Of a stretch of 64,000 nt of DNA, positions 1-8,923 are shown one piece after another. The stretch is taken from the NCBI GenBank assembly GCA_018268035.1, contig JAFDXI010000046.1:55170-119169 (forward strand). Direction: 5' to 3'. The DNA comes from Bacteroidota bacterium. Lineage in GTDB: Bacteria > Bacteroidota > Bacteroidia > Chitinophagales > Chitinophagaceae. Each line of letters begins with the position of its first letter. Position 1 is the first letter of the stretch. Both the position numbers and the translations under genes were made by a program. Below the pieces are notes generated by a model. The model was not told the origin of the DNA. It saw only the letters and a list, made by a program, of their open reading frames with translations, and did no database searches.

Positions 1-12
1 AAATTAATAACT

Positions 13-615
13 ATGGCTTTTACATTACCTCCGCTGCCGTATGCATACAATGCATTAGAGCCGCATATTGATGAGCAAACTATGAAAATTCACCACGACA
101 AACACCATCAGGGATACGTGGACAATCTGAACAAAGCAATCGCCGGTACAGATAATGAAAACAAAACTTTAGAAGAGCTGTTGGCTAATGCCGGTAAACT
201 GCCTGCCGGTGTGCGTAATAATGCAGGTGGCCATTGGAACCATTCATTTTTTTGGGAAATATTATCTGCAAATGGTGGTGCCCCATCTGGCAGCCTGGCT
301 GATGCAATACAAAGTGCATTTGGTTCACTTGATGAGTTGAAAGCAAAATTTAATGCAGCAGGTGCCAGTCGTTTTGGAAGTGGTTGGGCATGGCTGATTG
401 TAAAAGATGGTAAGCTGGAAGTTACTTCCACTCCCAACCAGGACAACCCACTGATGGATGTGGCTGAAACAAAAGGCACACCTATATTTGGTGCTGATGT
501 TTGGGAACATGCTTACTACTTAAAATATCAGAATAAACGTGGTGATTATCTTTCTGCAATCTGGAATATAATTAATTGGAAAAAAGTGCAGGAAAATTTT
601 GATAAAGCGAAATAA
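13..615 (+). CDS. sodA: Superoxide dismutase, Fe/Mn family with Mn-type residues
   Basis: Converts superoxide to peroxide and oxygen in the cytoplasm; there is no signal peptide. The 200 aa length is the usual size for the family. The four metal ligands are visible: H27 (in HHDKHH), H77 (in GGHWNH), D162 and H166 (in DVWEHAYY). Gly at 73 and Gln at 143 (TPNQDNPL) are the pattern of Mn-dependent or cambialistic enzymes rather than strict Fe enzymes; that metal call is inference. Only 12 bases lie upstream of the ATG, so the promoter is outside the window. A strong hairpin terminator follows about 100 bp after the stop, so the gene ends its transcription unit. Confidence 0.95.
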   Translation: MAFTLPPLPYAYNALEPHIDEQTMKIHHDKHHQGYVDNLNKAIAGTDNENKTLEELLANAGKLPAGVRNNAGGHWNHSFFWEILSANGGAPSGSLADAIQSAFGSLDELKAKFNAAGASRFGSGWAWLIVKDGKLEVTSTPNQDNPLMDVAETKGTPIFGADVWEHAYYLKYQNKRGDYLSAIWNIINWKKVQENFDKAK

Positions 616-987
616 TATATAAGCACTTGTATAATCCGGAAGTATTTTTTGTTATTTGTTTCATCAAAGAATAATTGACAGCTCAGAAAAGAAATATCTT
701 GCTGAGTTTTAAGAATAAAATTGGTAAATCAGGGGGAACTGATTGTTGATCCCGGAATTACCAATTTTTTTTGTAATTAACTGTAATTTACGCTGGCAAA
801 AGATGAATTCACCTAACATAAAAAGTTTCTATTTTAGTTCGTATTTTTATTACTTTTTTTTGATAAAACGGAAACAAGAATCTATAATGAATTGAAGAAA
901 ATATTTGTTATTTATTTCAAGGTATTTATATACCAAAAATGCTGATACTACGTATTAGTAAATAACAAAAAAATAAATTTTCAATAC
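616..987. other. Intergenic region, 372 bp, no gene seen
   Basis: No convincing reading frame. It holds the sodA terminator (about 717-772) and, further right, an AT-rich stretch that must carry the promoter of the sulfatase gene at 988. I could not pick a convincing TAnnTTTG element there. Confidence 0.6.
717..772 (+). terminator. Branched hairpin terminator after sodA
   Basis: A perfect 11-bp stem (AAAATTGGTAA at 717-727 pairing with TTACCAATTTT at 758-768) runs into a T tract. The long loop contains a second small stem (ATCAG/CTGAT). This is the expected form of a rho-independent terminator on the plus strand. Confidence 0.75.
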
Positions 988-2304
988 ATGAAATTTATTA
1001 ACCTGATATTGTTAATCTTTTTGTTCGGCCTGTTTTCCTGTAAGAAAAATGAAAACCCCAATGTGCCACAATCAAAGAAACCAAACATAGTTTTTATTTT
1101 GGCTGATGATGTTGGATATGAAATCCCCACTTGCGATGGTGGCCATTCCTATTCTACTCCAAACATTGATAATCTTGCTGCCAATGGTATGCGGTTTACA
1201 GAATGCCATAGTGCACCTGTTTGCTCACCTTCAAGGTTTATGATTTTAACCGGTCAATATAACTTCCGCAATTATACTATTTGGGGTCAGATGAATATCA
1301 ATCAAAAAACAGTTGGTAACCTTCTTAAGAATGCTGGTTATGCAACCTGCTATGCAGGCAAATGGCAATTAAATGGAGGTGCACAATCAGCAAATGCTTT
1401 TGGCTTTGATAATTATAGTGTCTGGCTACCCTATTATGAGTGCCCTGAAACCATTGAAGGTTCAAGATATAAAGATGCCAGGATTTATGAAAATGGTGGC
1501 TACATTCAACCAGAACCAAATAACGATATGTATTCAGATGACCATTTTACAAATTATATTTTGAATTTTATTGACAACCATAAAAATGATGCTTTTTTTG
1601 TTTACTATTCCATGATGCTCTGCCATAAAGCATTTTCACCAACGCCTGAAGATGCTGTGTATGATGCCTGGAACCCTGACCCTGCCAACAGCAATAAAAA
1701 ATATTTTCCTTCAATGGTAAATTATATGGATAAAAAGATTGGATTAATACTGGATAAAATCAATTCAGCAGGGATATCAAATAATACAATTGTCATATTC
1801 GCGGGTGATAATGGCACTTCATCGTCTATTACTTCTTCATTTTTAAATGGCCAGGTTAAAGGCGCTAAAGGCAGTGCTATTGAATATGGCATCCATGTGC
1901 CTCTCATTTGTAAATGGCCTGCTGTAATAACTTCTGGCAGTATCAATAATGATCTCATTGATTTTACAGATTTCCTTCCAACGTTTGCCGATATTGCGAA
2001 TGAGCAGGTGCCAACAAATTTTGGTGTAATAGACGGGAACAGTTTTTACAAGGCATTATCCGGAAATAATAGTGCTGCCCGCAAATGGTCTTTTTGTTAT
2101 AGTGATCCTCATCTATGTACTGATTCATTAGGAAAATTCAAATTCGCAATGGATACCGCTTATAAATTATATGATTCCGGAGAATTCTTCCATTATAGTG
2201 AAGATATTATGGAAACAACACCACTTACAGTCTCTGAGCTTTCACCACAACAAACAGAAATAAAAGCAACATTACAGGCAGTACTTGACAATATGCATAA
2301 TTAA
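988..2304 (+). CDS. Sulfatase, predicted lipoprotein
   Basis: Family S1 sulfatase, predicted to remove sulfate esters, probably from polysaccharides, at the cell envelope. The N-terminus is a lipoprotein signal with lipobox LFSC and acylated Cys18. The family core is present: metal-binding D40-D41 (LADDVG), C79-S-P-S-R83 where Cys would be oxidised to formylglycine, K125 in GKWQ, H213, D274-N275 (GDNG) and K294. The usual GKWH motif reads GKWQ here. The protein ends right after the sulfatase domain at 438 aa, without a T9SS tail. A paralogue lies at 5965-8805. No formylglycine-generating enzyme or anSME is seen in the window; GldK has only the fold. Confidence 0.9.
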   Translation: MKFINLILLIFLFGLFSCKKNENPNVPQSKKPNIVFILADDVGYEIPTCDGGHSYSTPNIDNLAANGMRFTECHSAPVCSPSRFMILTGQYNFRNYTIWGQMNINQKTVGNLLKNAGYATCYAGKWQLNGGAQSANAFGFDNYSVWLPYYECPETIEGSRYKDARIYENGGYIQPEPNNDMYSDDHFTNYILNFIDNHKNDAFFVYYSMMLCHKAFSPTPEDAVYDAWNPDPANSNKKYFPSMVNYMDKKIGLILDKINSAGISNNTIVIFAGDNGTSSSITSSFLNGQVKGAKGSAIEYGIHVPLICKWPAVITSGSINNDLIDFTDFLPTFADIANEQVPTNFGVIDGNSFYKALSGNNSAARKWSFCYSDPHLCTDSLGKFKFAMDTAYKLYDSGEFFHYSEDIMETTPLTVSELSPQQTEIKATLQAVLDNMHN

Positions 2305-2342
2305 AAATTGAAAGATTTTATTTGGTTTAATATTCTTTATAT

Positions 2343-2609
2343 TCATTCATCATCTTCCTCATAATAAGCATCTTCATTACTGTAGTAGGCTTTTGTCCAT
2401 TCCCGCACAGCATCATCACTTAACAATTCCACTATATCGTAAATTCCATCTGTTTTACGTTTCCATTCCTGCATGATATGATCTTTGTATTTTTCAATAT
2501 ACATACAATGATCACTTATCATTTTTATTTGCAACAGTGTCAGTTCTTCATTTTCTTTTTCCTGCACCAGGTAATAACAACCCGGCTCCAATATCGCATA
2601 CGAATACAT
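2343..2609 (-). CDS. Small acidic protein of unknown function
   Basis: An 88 aa frame that I do not recognise. It has no signal peptide or membrane segment and is very acidic at the C-terminus (a run of Glu/Asp with Tyr at the end). The middle is rich in charged residues and Trp, which suggests a small soluble protein. It lies convergent to the sulfatase gene at 988-2304, with 38 bp between the stops, and is followed at its 5' side by 170 bp of AT-rich spacer. Its composition looks like real coding sequence, and no competing frame overlaps it. Confidence 0.6.
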   Translation of the reverse strand: MYSYAILEPGCYYLVQEKENEELTLLQIKMISDHCMYIEKYKDHIMQEWKRKTDGIYDIVELLSDDAVREWTKAYYSNEDAYYEEDDE

Positions 2610-2778
2610 AACTTCTCCCAGCTTTAGAAATTAAATAATACTGTTTGAATTTAATGGGAGGTTTATGAAAGTTGGGCTAGTGCGAGTAATTACAAAATCA
2701 TATTACAAATGTATTGAAATAAATTAAAAACAAAAACTTACCAAATTGTTATTTTAGAGGTAGCTGATGCATAGCTAT

Positions 2779-3570
2779 TTATAAAGATGTATTTTCAGAA
2801 AGTACGGTTTGTGAGAAATTAGATTGAGCAGGTGGTTGCATACGTTTCCTGTAATTTCCAAATAAGCTTTTAAGTTGTATCATCAACACACCCAATACGC
2901 CTTCTTTGAGAATAGCCTTACTCATTTTGCTATTACCTATTTTCCTGTCAATAAAAGTGATAGGCACTTCTTTGATCCTGAAACCAAGCTTCCATGCAGC
3001 AAATTTCATTTCAATCTGGAAGGCATAACCAATAAATTTTATTTCATTAAAATTGATAGCTTCCAGAACTTTTCTGGCATAACAAATAAACCCAGCTGTC
3101 GGATCTTTTACAGGCATAAAGGTTATCATTCTTGTATATAAAGCACCACCTTTTGAATAAATATGCCTGTCCAATGGCCAATTTTCAATTTTCCCTCCCG
3201 GAACATACCGGCTTCCTACTGCCACATCATATTTTTCATATTTGCAGGCTTTGTATAATCGCTCCAGATCGGTTGGACTGTGTGAAAAATCAGCATCCAT
3301 TTCAAAAATAAATTCATATCCTTTTTCAATTGCCCACTTAAATCCTTCTATATAAGCTGTACCCAGACCCAATTTTCCGTGTCTTTGAATAAGAAATAGT
3401 TGATTGGGATAAAGGGATTGTAACTGTTCCACTTTGTGTGCAGTGCCATCTGGTGAACTATCATCAATAACTAATATGTGATATTGAAACTGCAATGAAA
3501 AGATAGTATCAAGAATCAACGGGATATTCTCGATTTCATTATATGTTGGTATGATAACTAACTTTTCCAA
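2779..3570 (-). CDS. Polyprenol-phosphate mannosyltransferase-like family 2 glycosyltransferase
   Basis: GT-A fold glycosyltransferase resembling dolichol/polyprenol-phosphate mannose synthase, which moves a sugar from a nucleotide donor to a lipid phosphate. The N-terminus reads KLVIIPTYNEIENI, followed by DDSSPDGT and the metal-binding EMDADFSHSP motif. No C-terminal membrane domain is present, as in the short form of the family. I prefer the TTG at 3570 as start because homologues begin at this point; an ATG at 3615 would add 15 residues that look non-homologous. The gene lies 73 bp downstream of the exonuclease gene on the same strand and may be co-transcribed with it. Confidence 0.88.
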   Translation of the reverse strand: MEKLVIIPTYNEIENIPLILDTIFSLQFQYHILVIDDSSPDGTAHKVEQLQSLYPNQLFLIQRHGKLGLGTAYIEGFKWAIEKGYEFIFEMDADFSHSPTDLERLYKACKYEKYDVAVGSRYVPGGKIENWPLDRHIYSKGGALYTRMITFMPVKDPTAGFICYARKVLEAINFNEIKFIGYAFQIEMKFAAWKLGFRIKEVPITFIDRKIGNSKMSKAILKEGVLGVLMIQLKSLFGNYRKRMQPPAQSNFSQTVLSENTSL

Positions 3571-3643
3571 ATAGACAGAGCTAATCTCGAAAATACAATA
3601 TTCTGCCTCATTCAAATAAATAAAAAGCCAAAAAAGGAGTAAA

Positions 3644-4411
3644 TTATTTTTTTACCAGAGTCCGGTTTAAAATTTCTGATAATTTTTGCTTTGTATCAAG
3701 AGCAAAATCACTCTTCATCATCCAATCATAATATTGAGGTTCATTTTTTAAAACTTCTGCTACCGGCCTTCCTTTATGTTTACCAAAATTAAAAGTCTCT
3801 ACACCATCAACCATTATCATCCGCCGGGCAAAATCAATTGCATCATCTTCTCCAATACATTTCAAAATTGTGTCAATTGTATCCCCGAGTTGAGGATATC
3901 TTTCCACTTGAGCATGTAATACTTCAAGAGTTGCATCAGCATCTGCTTCAGCACTATGGGCATTTTCAAGTGATTTATTACAATAAAATTTATATGCAGC
4001 TGCCAAAGTCCTCTGCTCCATCGAATGGAATATCTTTTGTATATCCAGCATTTTTCTGCCCTGCATCGAGAATTCCATTCCTGCCCTTAAAAACTCTTCT
4101 ACCAACAAGGGGATATCAAACCGGTTACTGTTATAACCACCTAAGTCGCAATTATTAAGAAATTGCTTAATCTCGTTGGCTACCTGTTTAAATGTTGGGG
4201 CATCTTTTACCATTTCATCAGTGATACCATGCACATTGCTGGCAGCTACCGGAATTGGTTTTTGGGGATTAATAAATTTTCTTTTTTTCTGGATGCTGCC
4301 ATCCGGCATAAGTTTAACAATAGCTATCTCTATTATTTTATCAATAGCCAAATCAATACCGGTTGTTTCAAGATCTATAATAGCAAGAGGTTGCGAAATC
4401 TGAAGACTCAT
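3644..4411 (-). CDS. DnaQ-like 3'-5' exonuclease
   Basis: DEDDh exonuclease of the DNA polymerase III epsilon type. The ExoI motif is IIDLETTGID near the N-terminus, ExoII is in the GGYNSNRFDIPLL region, and ExoIII is NAHSAEADADAT, giving the expected D-E-D-H-D set. About 60 residues after the nuclease domain contain a KHKGRPVAEV stretch seen in stand-alone bacterial exonucleases of this kind. At 255 aa it is a free nuclease domain rather than a Pol III fusion. Likely cytoplasmic, with a role in DNA or nucleic-acid repair. The exact substrate cannot be read from the sequence. Confidence 0.88.
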   Translation of the reverse strand: MSLQISQPLAIIDLETTGIDLAIDKIIEIAIVKLMPDGSIQKKRKFINPQKPIPVAASNVHGITDEMVKDAPTFKQVANEIKQFLNNCDLGGYNSNRFDIPLLVEEFLRAGMEFSMQGRKMLDIQKIFHSMEQRTLAAAYKFYCNKSLENAHSAEADADATLEVLHAQVERYPQLGDTIDTILKCIGEDDAIDFARRMIMVDGVETFNFGKHKGRPVAEVLKNEPQYYDWMMKSDFALDTKQKLSEILNRTLVKK

Positions 4412-4555
4412 TCTTTAAAGTTCTGCTGCGAAAATAATATTAGTTAGCTCAAACTGCAAACTGTGGTTTTAATAGATTAACAAAAAAACCAAAGCACATT
4501 GCAACAATTTTTTGAATAAAATGTCGTTAACGTAAAAAATATCCTATTTCAAATT

Positions 4556-4684
4556 ATGAGAAAATTTTTCCTATTAATTGTTTTGGCATCATTTTGTGCC
4601 ATCATGTTTTCCGGTTGTGTTGAAAGCAGGAGGAGTTCAACATGTCCTTCACATGATCCAAATTACTTTAGGCGCAGCCATTGA
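4556..4684 (+). CDS. Tiny predicted lipoprotein, 42 aa
   Basis: ATG at 4556 opens a 42-codon frame ending in TGA at 4682-4684. The N-terminus is a textbook lipoprotein signal: MRKFF, a hydrophobic stretch, then the lipobox FSGC with Cys21. The mature part is only about 22 residues, with a second Cys (Cys30) and a basic, Ser/His-rich tail. The stop lies directly beside the stop of the acyl-CoA dehydrogenase gene on the other strand (4685). I do not recognise a family. The signal peptide makes a real gene more likely than chance, but so short a frame stays uncertain. Confidence 0.55.
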   Translation: MRKFFLLIVLASFCAIMFSGCVESRRSSTCPSHDPNYFRRSH

Positions 4685-5839
4685 TTATTTTGATAAAGAG
4701 CGGCCAATTACTATTCTTTGCACCTCGCTGGTGCCTTCATAGATTTGCGTAATCTTAGCATCTCGCATCAAGCGTTCTACATGATATTCTTTTACATAGC
4801 CATAACCACCATGTATCTGTACAGCTTCGGTAGCAGCCCACATTGCTGTTTCTGAAGCAAAGACTTTTGCCATAGCTGAGCTGGTAGTATAGTCCCTATC
4901 TGCATCTTTATCTAATGCTGATTTATATACCAGCAGGCGAGCAGCTTCAATGCGGGTTGCCATATCAGCGAGTTTAAATTGTATAGCCTGGTGATGAATT
5001 ATTTCCTGGCCGAAAGCCTTTCTCTCCTTTGCATAATTTATTGACCTTTCCAATGCGCCAGCAGCAATACCCAAAGCCTGTGCTGCAATGCCAATCCTTC
5101 CACCACTCAAAACCTGCATCGCATATTTAAAACCAAATCCATCAGCTCCAATCCTGTTTTCCTTTGGCACTTTAACATCATTAAATTGTATGGAATGAGT
5201 GTCGCTACCACGAATACCCATTTTATTTTCTTTGGCGCCAACCACTACACCAGGAGAATTTTTCTCAACAATCAATGCATTGATACCCCTTGAACCTTTT
5301 GATCTATCAGTTTGAGCCATTACTACATAAACACTGGCGGTTGAACCATTGGTAATCCAGTTCTTTGTTCCATTCAGCAAATAATAATCACCTTTATCTT
5401 CAGCGATTGTGCTTTGAGAAGTAGCATCACTTCCAGCTTCCGGCTCACTCAATAAAAATGCCCCTATATAAAGTTCACCATCTTTTTTGCCCTGGGCCAA
5501 AGGAGTTAGATATTTTACTTTTTGTTCTTCTGATCCAAATCTTTCAAGCCCCCAACATACAAGGCTGTTATTTACACTCATGCATACAGATGTGCTGGCA
5601 TCTACCTTTGATATTTCTTCCATAGCAATAACATAACTGAGTGTATCCATGCCTGCACCACCATACTTTTGGTTTACCATAATACCCATAAAACCAAGAT
5701 CAGCAAGTTTAAGAATTTGCTCTTTGGGAAAAATCATTTTTTCATCCCTTTCAATGACTCCGGACAAGCACTCAGTAATAGCAAAATCACGGGCTGCCTG
5801 TTGTATCATTAGCTGTTCTTCATTTAAGTCGAAATACAT
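4685..5839 (-). CDS. Acyl-CoA dehydrogenase
   Basis: FAD-dependent enzyme that oxidises acyl-CoA to trans-2-enoyl-CoA, in fatty-acid or branched-chain amino-acid breakdown. The order is typical: N-terminal helical domain (FDLNEEQLMIQQAARDFA), the FAD-binding AFLLSEPEAGSD and NGTKNWITNG motifs, and near the C-terminus QIHGGYGYVKEYHVERLMRD followed by YEGTSEVQR with the catalytic Glu. The length, 384 aa from the chosen ATG at 5839, is standard. The upstream ATG at 5860 would add seven residues not seen in the family. A perfect TATTTTTG element lies just upstream at 5858-5865. Confidence 0.93.
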   Translation of the reverse strand: MYFDLNEEQLMIQQAARDFAITECLSGVIERDEKMIFPKEQILKLADLGFMGIMVNQKYGGAGMDTLSYVIAMEEISKVDASTSVCMSVNNSLVCWGLERFGSEEQKVKYLTPLAQGKKDGELYIGAFLLSEPEAGSDATSQSTIAEDKGDYYLLNGTKNWITNGSTASVYVVMAQTDRSKGSRGINALIVEKNSPGVVVGAKENKMGIRGSDTHSIQFNDVKVPKENRIGADGFGFKYAMQVLSGGRIGIAAQALGIAAGALERSINYAKERKAFGQEIIHHQAIQFKLADMATRIEAARLLVYKSALDKDADRDYTTSSAMAKVFASETAMWAATEAVQIHGGYGYVKEYHVERLMRDAKITQIYEGTSEVQRIVIGRSLSK

Positions 5840-5857
5840 GGCTGGAATTTTTGCGCG

Positions 5858-5865
5858 CAAAAATA
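5858..5865 (-). promoter_or_regulatory. -7 element of the acyl-CoA dehydrogenase promoter
   Basis: TATTTTTG on the minus strand matches the Bacteroidota -7 consensus TAnnTTTG and lies 18 bases before the ATG at 5839. No clear TTG at -33 was found. Confidence 0.45.
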
Positions 5866-5964
5866 AGCTAACAGTTGTAAGCTTTTGTTTTGTTTATGAT
5901 AATTTTTTGAATTTATAAACAAAGCGATAAGTACTTTTATTTGTCAAATTAAAATGCAATTTGC

Positions 5965-8805
5965 ATGTTTCTTCCGAATATAGTAACTAATAATAAAATT
6001 TCATTAACCCTCCTTTTTTTCGTCTGTAACATTTTTTTCTGCAATGGCTTTTTATTGGCACAAAGCAAACAACCTAATATCATTTTCATTTTGGGAGATG
6101 ATATAGGTTATAATATTTTGGGAATAAATGGAGGACAATCATATACCACTCCTAATCTAGATAGCTTAGCAAAGAATGGTATCAATTTTACTGAATGCCA
6201 TGCAACACCTTCCTGTTCTCCTTCAAGGGTTATGTTGTTGACAGGCAAATATAATTTCCGTAATTATACACAATGGGCTGTTTTAGACACTTCTCAAAAA
6301 ACTATTGCCAATATGTTTCAGGATGCCGGTTACCAAACCGGTTGCTTTGGAAAATGGCAATTAGCAGGGGGTGATGCATCCATAAAAAAGTTCGGGTTTG
6401 ATGATTATTGTGTATTCAATCCTTTTTCCAAATTGCCTCCCAGGTATAAAAATCCTCAAGTGTATGCAAATGGTAATTTTCTTCCTTCCAGTTTAACAAA
6501 TGGTAAATATGGCGAAGATATTTTTTTTGATTCCTTGTCTGCATTCATAGAAAAAAACAGAGCACACCCTTTCTTTATTTATTATCCAATGGTTTTAGCC
6601 CATCCACCCTATCAGCCAACGCCTGACGATTCTGCTTTTGCATCCTGGAATTCAACAACTGCAAGCGATACCACTTTTTATCCATCCATGATTAGCTATA
6701 TGGATAAAATAATCGGAGAGCTCAAACAAAAATTACAAGTACTGGGTATAGCTGATAATACAGTTATTATTTATTCAGGCGATAATGGCACACCAAGAGA
6801 TATCAGTGAAGAGGCCAATAATGAAGAAATTACAGGCGGCAAGGGAAGTACCACTGAAATGGGTACACATGTCCCTTTAATAGTAAATTGGCCAGGCACA
6901 ATTACAGGTAATCAGGTAAACAATGATCTAATTGATTTCACTGACTTTTTTCCAACACTTGCATCAATAGCAGGTATCACTTTACCCACCAATTATGGGC
7001 CTTTAGATGGAGTTAATTTTGCTCCTCGACTAACTGGCTATGCGGGCACACCCAGAAATAGCTTGTATTATTATTATGACCCACATCCAGGAACAACCTT
7101 ACCAAGAATATGGGCACAAACTTCCAAGTATAAGCTATATGATACATCTGCAACAGATAATACCCTGCTATTTTATAATATTGTAAATGACATAAATGAA
7201 GAAGCCCCATTACAAGACTCTCAATTGACCCCGGCAGAAGACAGTATCAAACAATATTTATTAAGTGTTTTGAACCACTATATTGAACAAGGTAGTCCAT
7301 TGTTTTCAAACATTACTTTATGTTCTCTATCTGATACATCTGTTGTGCTTAGAGACTCTATAATGATCAACGGAGGTTCTACTGTTTCAGAATCAGGCTT
7401 CGTTGTTAGCACAACACCAGCACCAACAATTTCCTCTCCCTTACGTTTTGCAAATTCTGTTGAGATTGGAGCATTCAGGGATACTATTTCAAAGCTTTTA
7501 CCCGATCAAATCTATTATGCACGTGCTTATACCATCAATAGGGCAGGAACCAGTTATAGCAATCAGATAAGTTTTAAAACTTTGCTTAAAGCCCCTATTG
7601 CAGAAGCAGCAACCATTACTGACAATAAAAATTTCATTGCTAACTGGCAACCATATTCTGGAGCAAATACATTTCAATTGGATGTAAGTACAACTCCTTA
7701 TTTTTCTACCCCTGTTGCGGAACAACTAAACGAAGGATTCAACAATGGAAAGAATGCACCAGGTTGGAATTTCGAGGGAAATTTTATTGTTGACGATACT
7801 CATTTTGGGGCTTCTGCTCCATCACTAGTTTTTAATGGAGGAACCGAAGTAGCAACAACTCCTTCAATAAATAACGGAACAATTACCCAATTAAAGTTTT
7901 GGATGAAATCACTTAGCACCTTAAATGAAGGGCCTGTTTTGGTAGAAGGTTACAATGGTGATGAATGGATTCCAATAAAAATATTTTATGATGTAACAGG
8001 AAATGGTTCATTTAAAATCATCAATACTTTTACCAATCCTCCATTGCCAAAAAATATCATTCAATTCAGGTTTACAAATCAAAGTTCAAAAAGTCAGGTA
8101 GCATTAGATGATGTGACAATAAATTATACAGTTTGGAATCCTTCTGTTGAACCAGGCTATAATAACCTTTCTGTGGAAGGGAACTCTAAAAATGTAACAG
8201 GTTTAAAGACCGGCGGTACATATTATTACAGACTTAGGGCCACTTCACCTGAAAACATTTCTGTTAATTCAAATATTATTAAAGTAGCCCTTTGTAATCA
8301 ACAAATAATTACAGGCATTAACATTGAGCAGGAGCCCTGCATCAACTCACAAAATGGAGAAGTAGAAATAATGGTGAATGGCAACCCCGGTCAATATAAA
8401 TTTAAATGGCAGGGGCCAAATAATTTTACATCAAACAACAATACGATCAGTCAATTACAGTCAGGTGAATATTATCTTACTATCAATTCAGGCAATACCT
8501 GTACAGTTGATACAATAGTTACCCTCAATGATAAAAATTGTGACACTTCATCAGGAAATAATATAAAACTTAAAATATTTCCCAACCCATCTGCTTCATC
8601 ATTTCACTTACAAATATTTTCTACCGATGATGAGCCTGTATATTTGAATGTTTATGATTTGACAGGCAAAAGGATATATACTGCTCATGGTGATCAAAAT
8701 GAATTGTATGAGTTTGGAAATAACTTAGTTCCGGGTATCTATTTTGTCAATGTCATACAAGGAAAAAATTCCAAGTCGGCAAAAATTATCAGGTTAGGCA
8801 AATAG
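5965..8805 (+). CDS. Multidomain secreted sulfatase with T9SS sorting domain
   Basis: Signal peptide (about 1-32), sulfatase domain (about 36-440), a long beta-rich region with repeat-like fibronectin or Ig character (about 440-860), and a C-terminal type A sorting domain (about 868-946, with IFPNPSASSF and GIYFVNV) that directs export by the T9SS. Catalytic features: D45-D46, C84-S-P-S-R88 for formylglycine, K130 in GKWQ, H213, D273-N274 and K293. Like its paralogue at 988-2304 it has GKWQ, not GKWH. The likely substrate is a sulfated polysaccharide outside the cell, perhaps bound by the middle region; that is inference. The gldKLMN cluster in this window encodes core parts of the needed export machine. 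Confidence 0.92.
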   Translation: MFLPNIVTNNKISLTLLFFVCNIFFCNGFLLAQSKQPNIIFILGDDIGYNILGINGGQSYTTPNLDSLAKNGINFTECHATPSCSPSRVMLLTGKYNFRNYTQWAVLDTSQKTIANMFQDAGYQTGCFGKWQLAGGDASIKKFGFDDYCVFNPFSKLPPRYKNPQVYANGNFLPSSLTNGKYGEDIFFDSLSAFIEKNRAHPFFIYYPMVLAHPPYQPTPDDSAFASWNSTTASDTTFYPSMISYMDKIIGELKQKLQVLGIADNTVIIYSGDNGTPRDISEEANNEEITGGKGSTTEMGTHVPLIVNWPGTITGNQVNNDLIDFTDFFPTLASIAGITLPTNYGPLDGVNFAPRLTGYAGTPRNSLYYYYDPHPGTTLPRIWAQTSKYKLYDTSATDNTLLFYNIVNDINEEAPLQDSQLTPAEDSIKQYLLSVLNHYIEQGSPLFSNITLCSLSDTSVVLRDSIMINGGSTVSESGFVVSTTPAPTISSPLRFANSVEIGAFRDTISKLLPDQIYYARAYTINRAGTSYSNQISFKTLLKAPIAEAATITDNKNFIANWQPYSGANTFQLDVSTTPYFSTPVAEQLNEGFNNGKNAPGWNFEGNFIVDDTHFGASAPSLVFNGGTEVATTPSINNGTITQLKFWMKSLSTLNEGPVLVEGYNGDEWIPIKIFYDVTGNGSFKIINTFTNPPLPKNIIQFRFTNQSSKSQVALDDVTINYTVWNPSVEPGYNNLSVEGNSKNVTGLKTGGTYYYRLRATSPENISVNSNIIKVALCNQQIITGINIEQEPCINSQNGEVEIMVNGNPGQYKFKWQGPNNFTSNNNTISQLQSGEYYLTINSGNTCTVDTIVTLNDKNCDTSSGNNIKLKIFPNPSASSFHLQIFSTDDEPVYLNVYDLTGKRIYTAHGDQNELYEFGNNLVPGIYFVNVIQGKNSKSAKIIRLGK

Positions 8806-8873
8806 TGTTTTGGAAAGAAAACGTAACCAGCCAAACTGGATTCACTCAATTTAGTTGAGCGTATAAGTCAATT

Positions 8874-8893
8874 TTTTAGTTATAAAACTAAAA
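8874..8893. terminator. AT-rich hairpin between convergent genes
   Basis: TTTTAGTT and AACTAAAA form a perfect 8-bp stem around a 4-base loop, with T-rich sequence to the left. A second small stem (CTCAA/TTGAG) lies at 8845-8859. It is placed between the convergent sulfatase and purB genes and could end transcription from both sides, but it is AT-only at the ends and therefore weak. Confidence 0.35.
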
Positions 8894-8923
8894 TAGATTT
8901 TGTCTTGCACTTGTTCCACCCCT

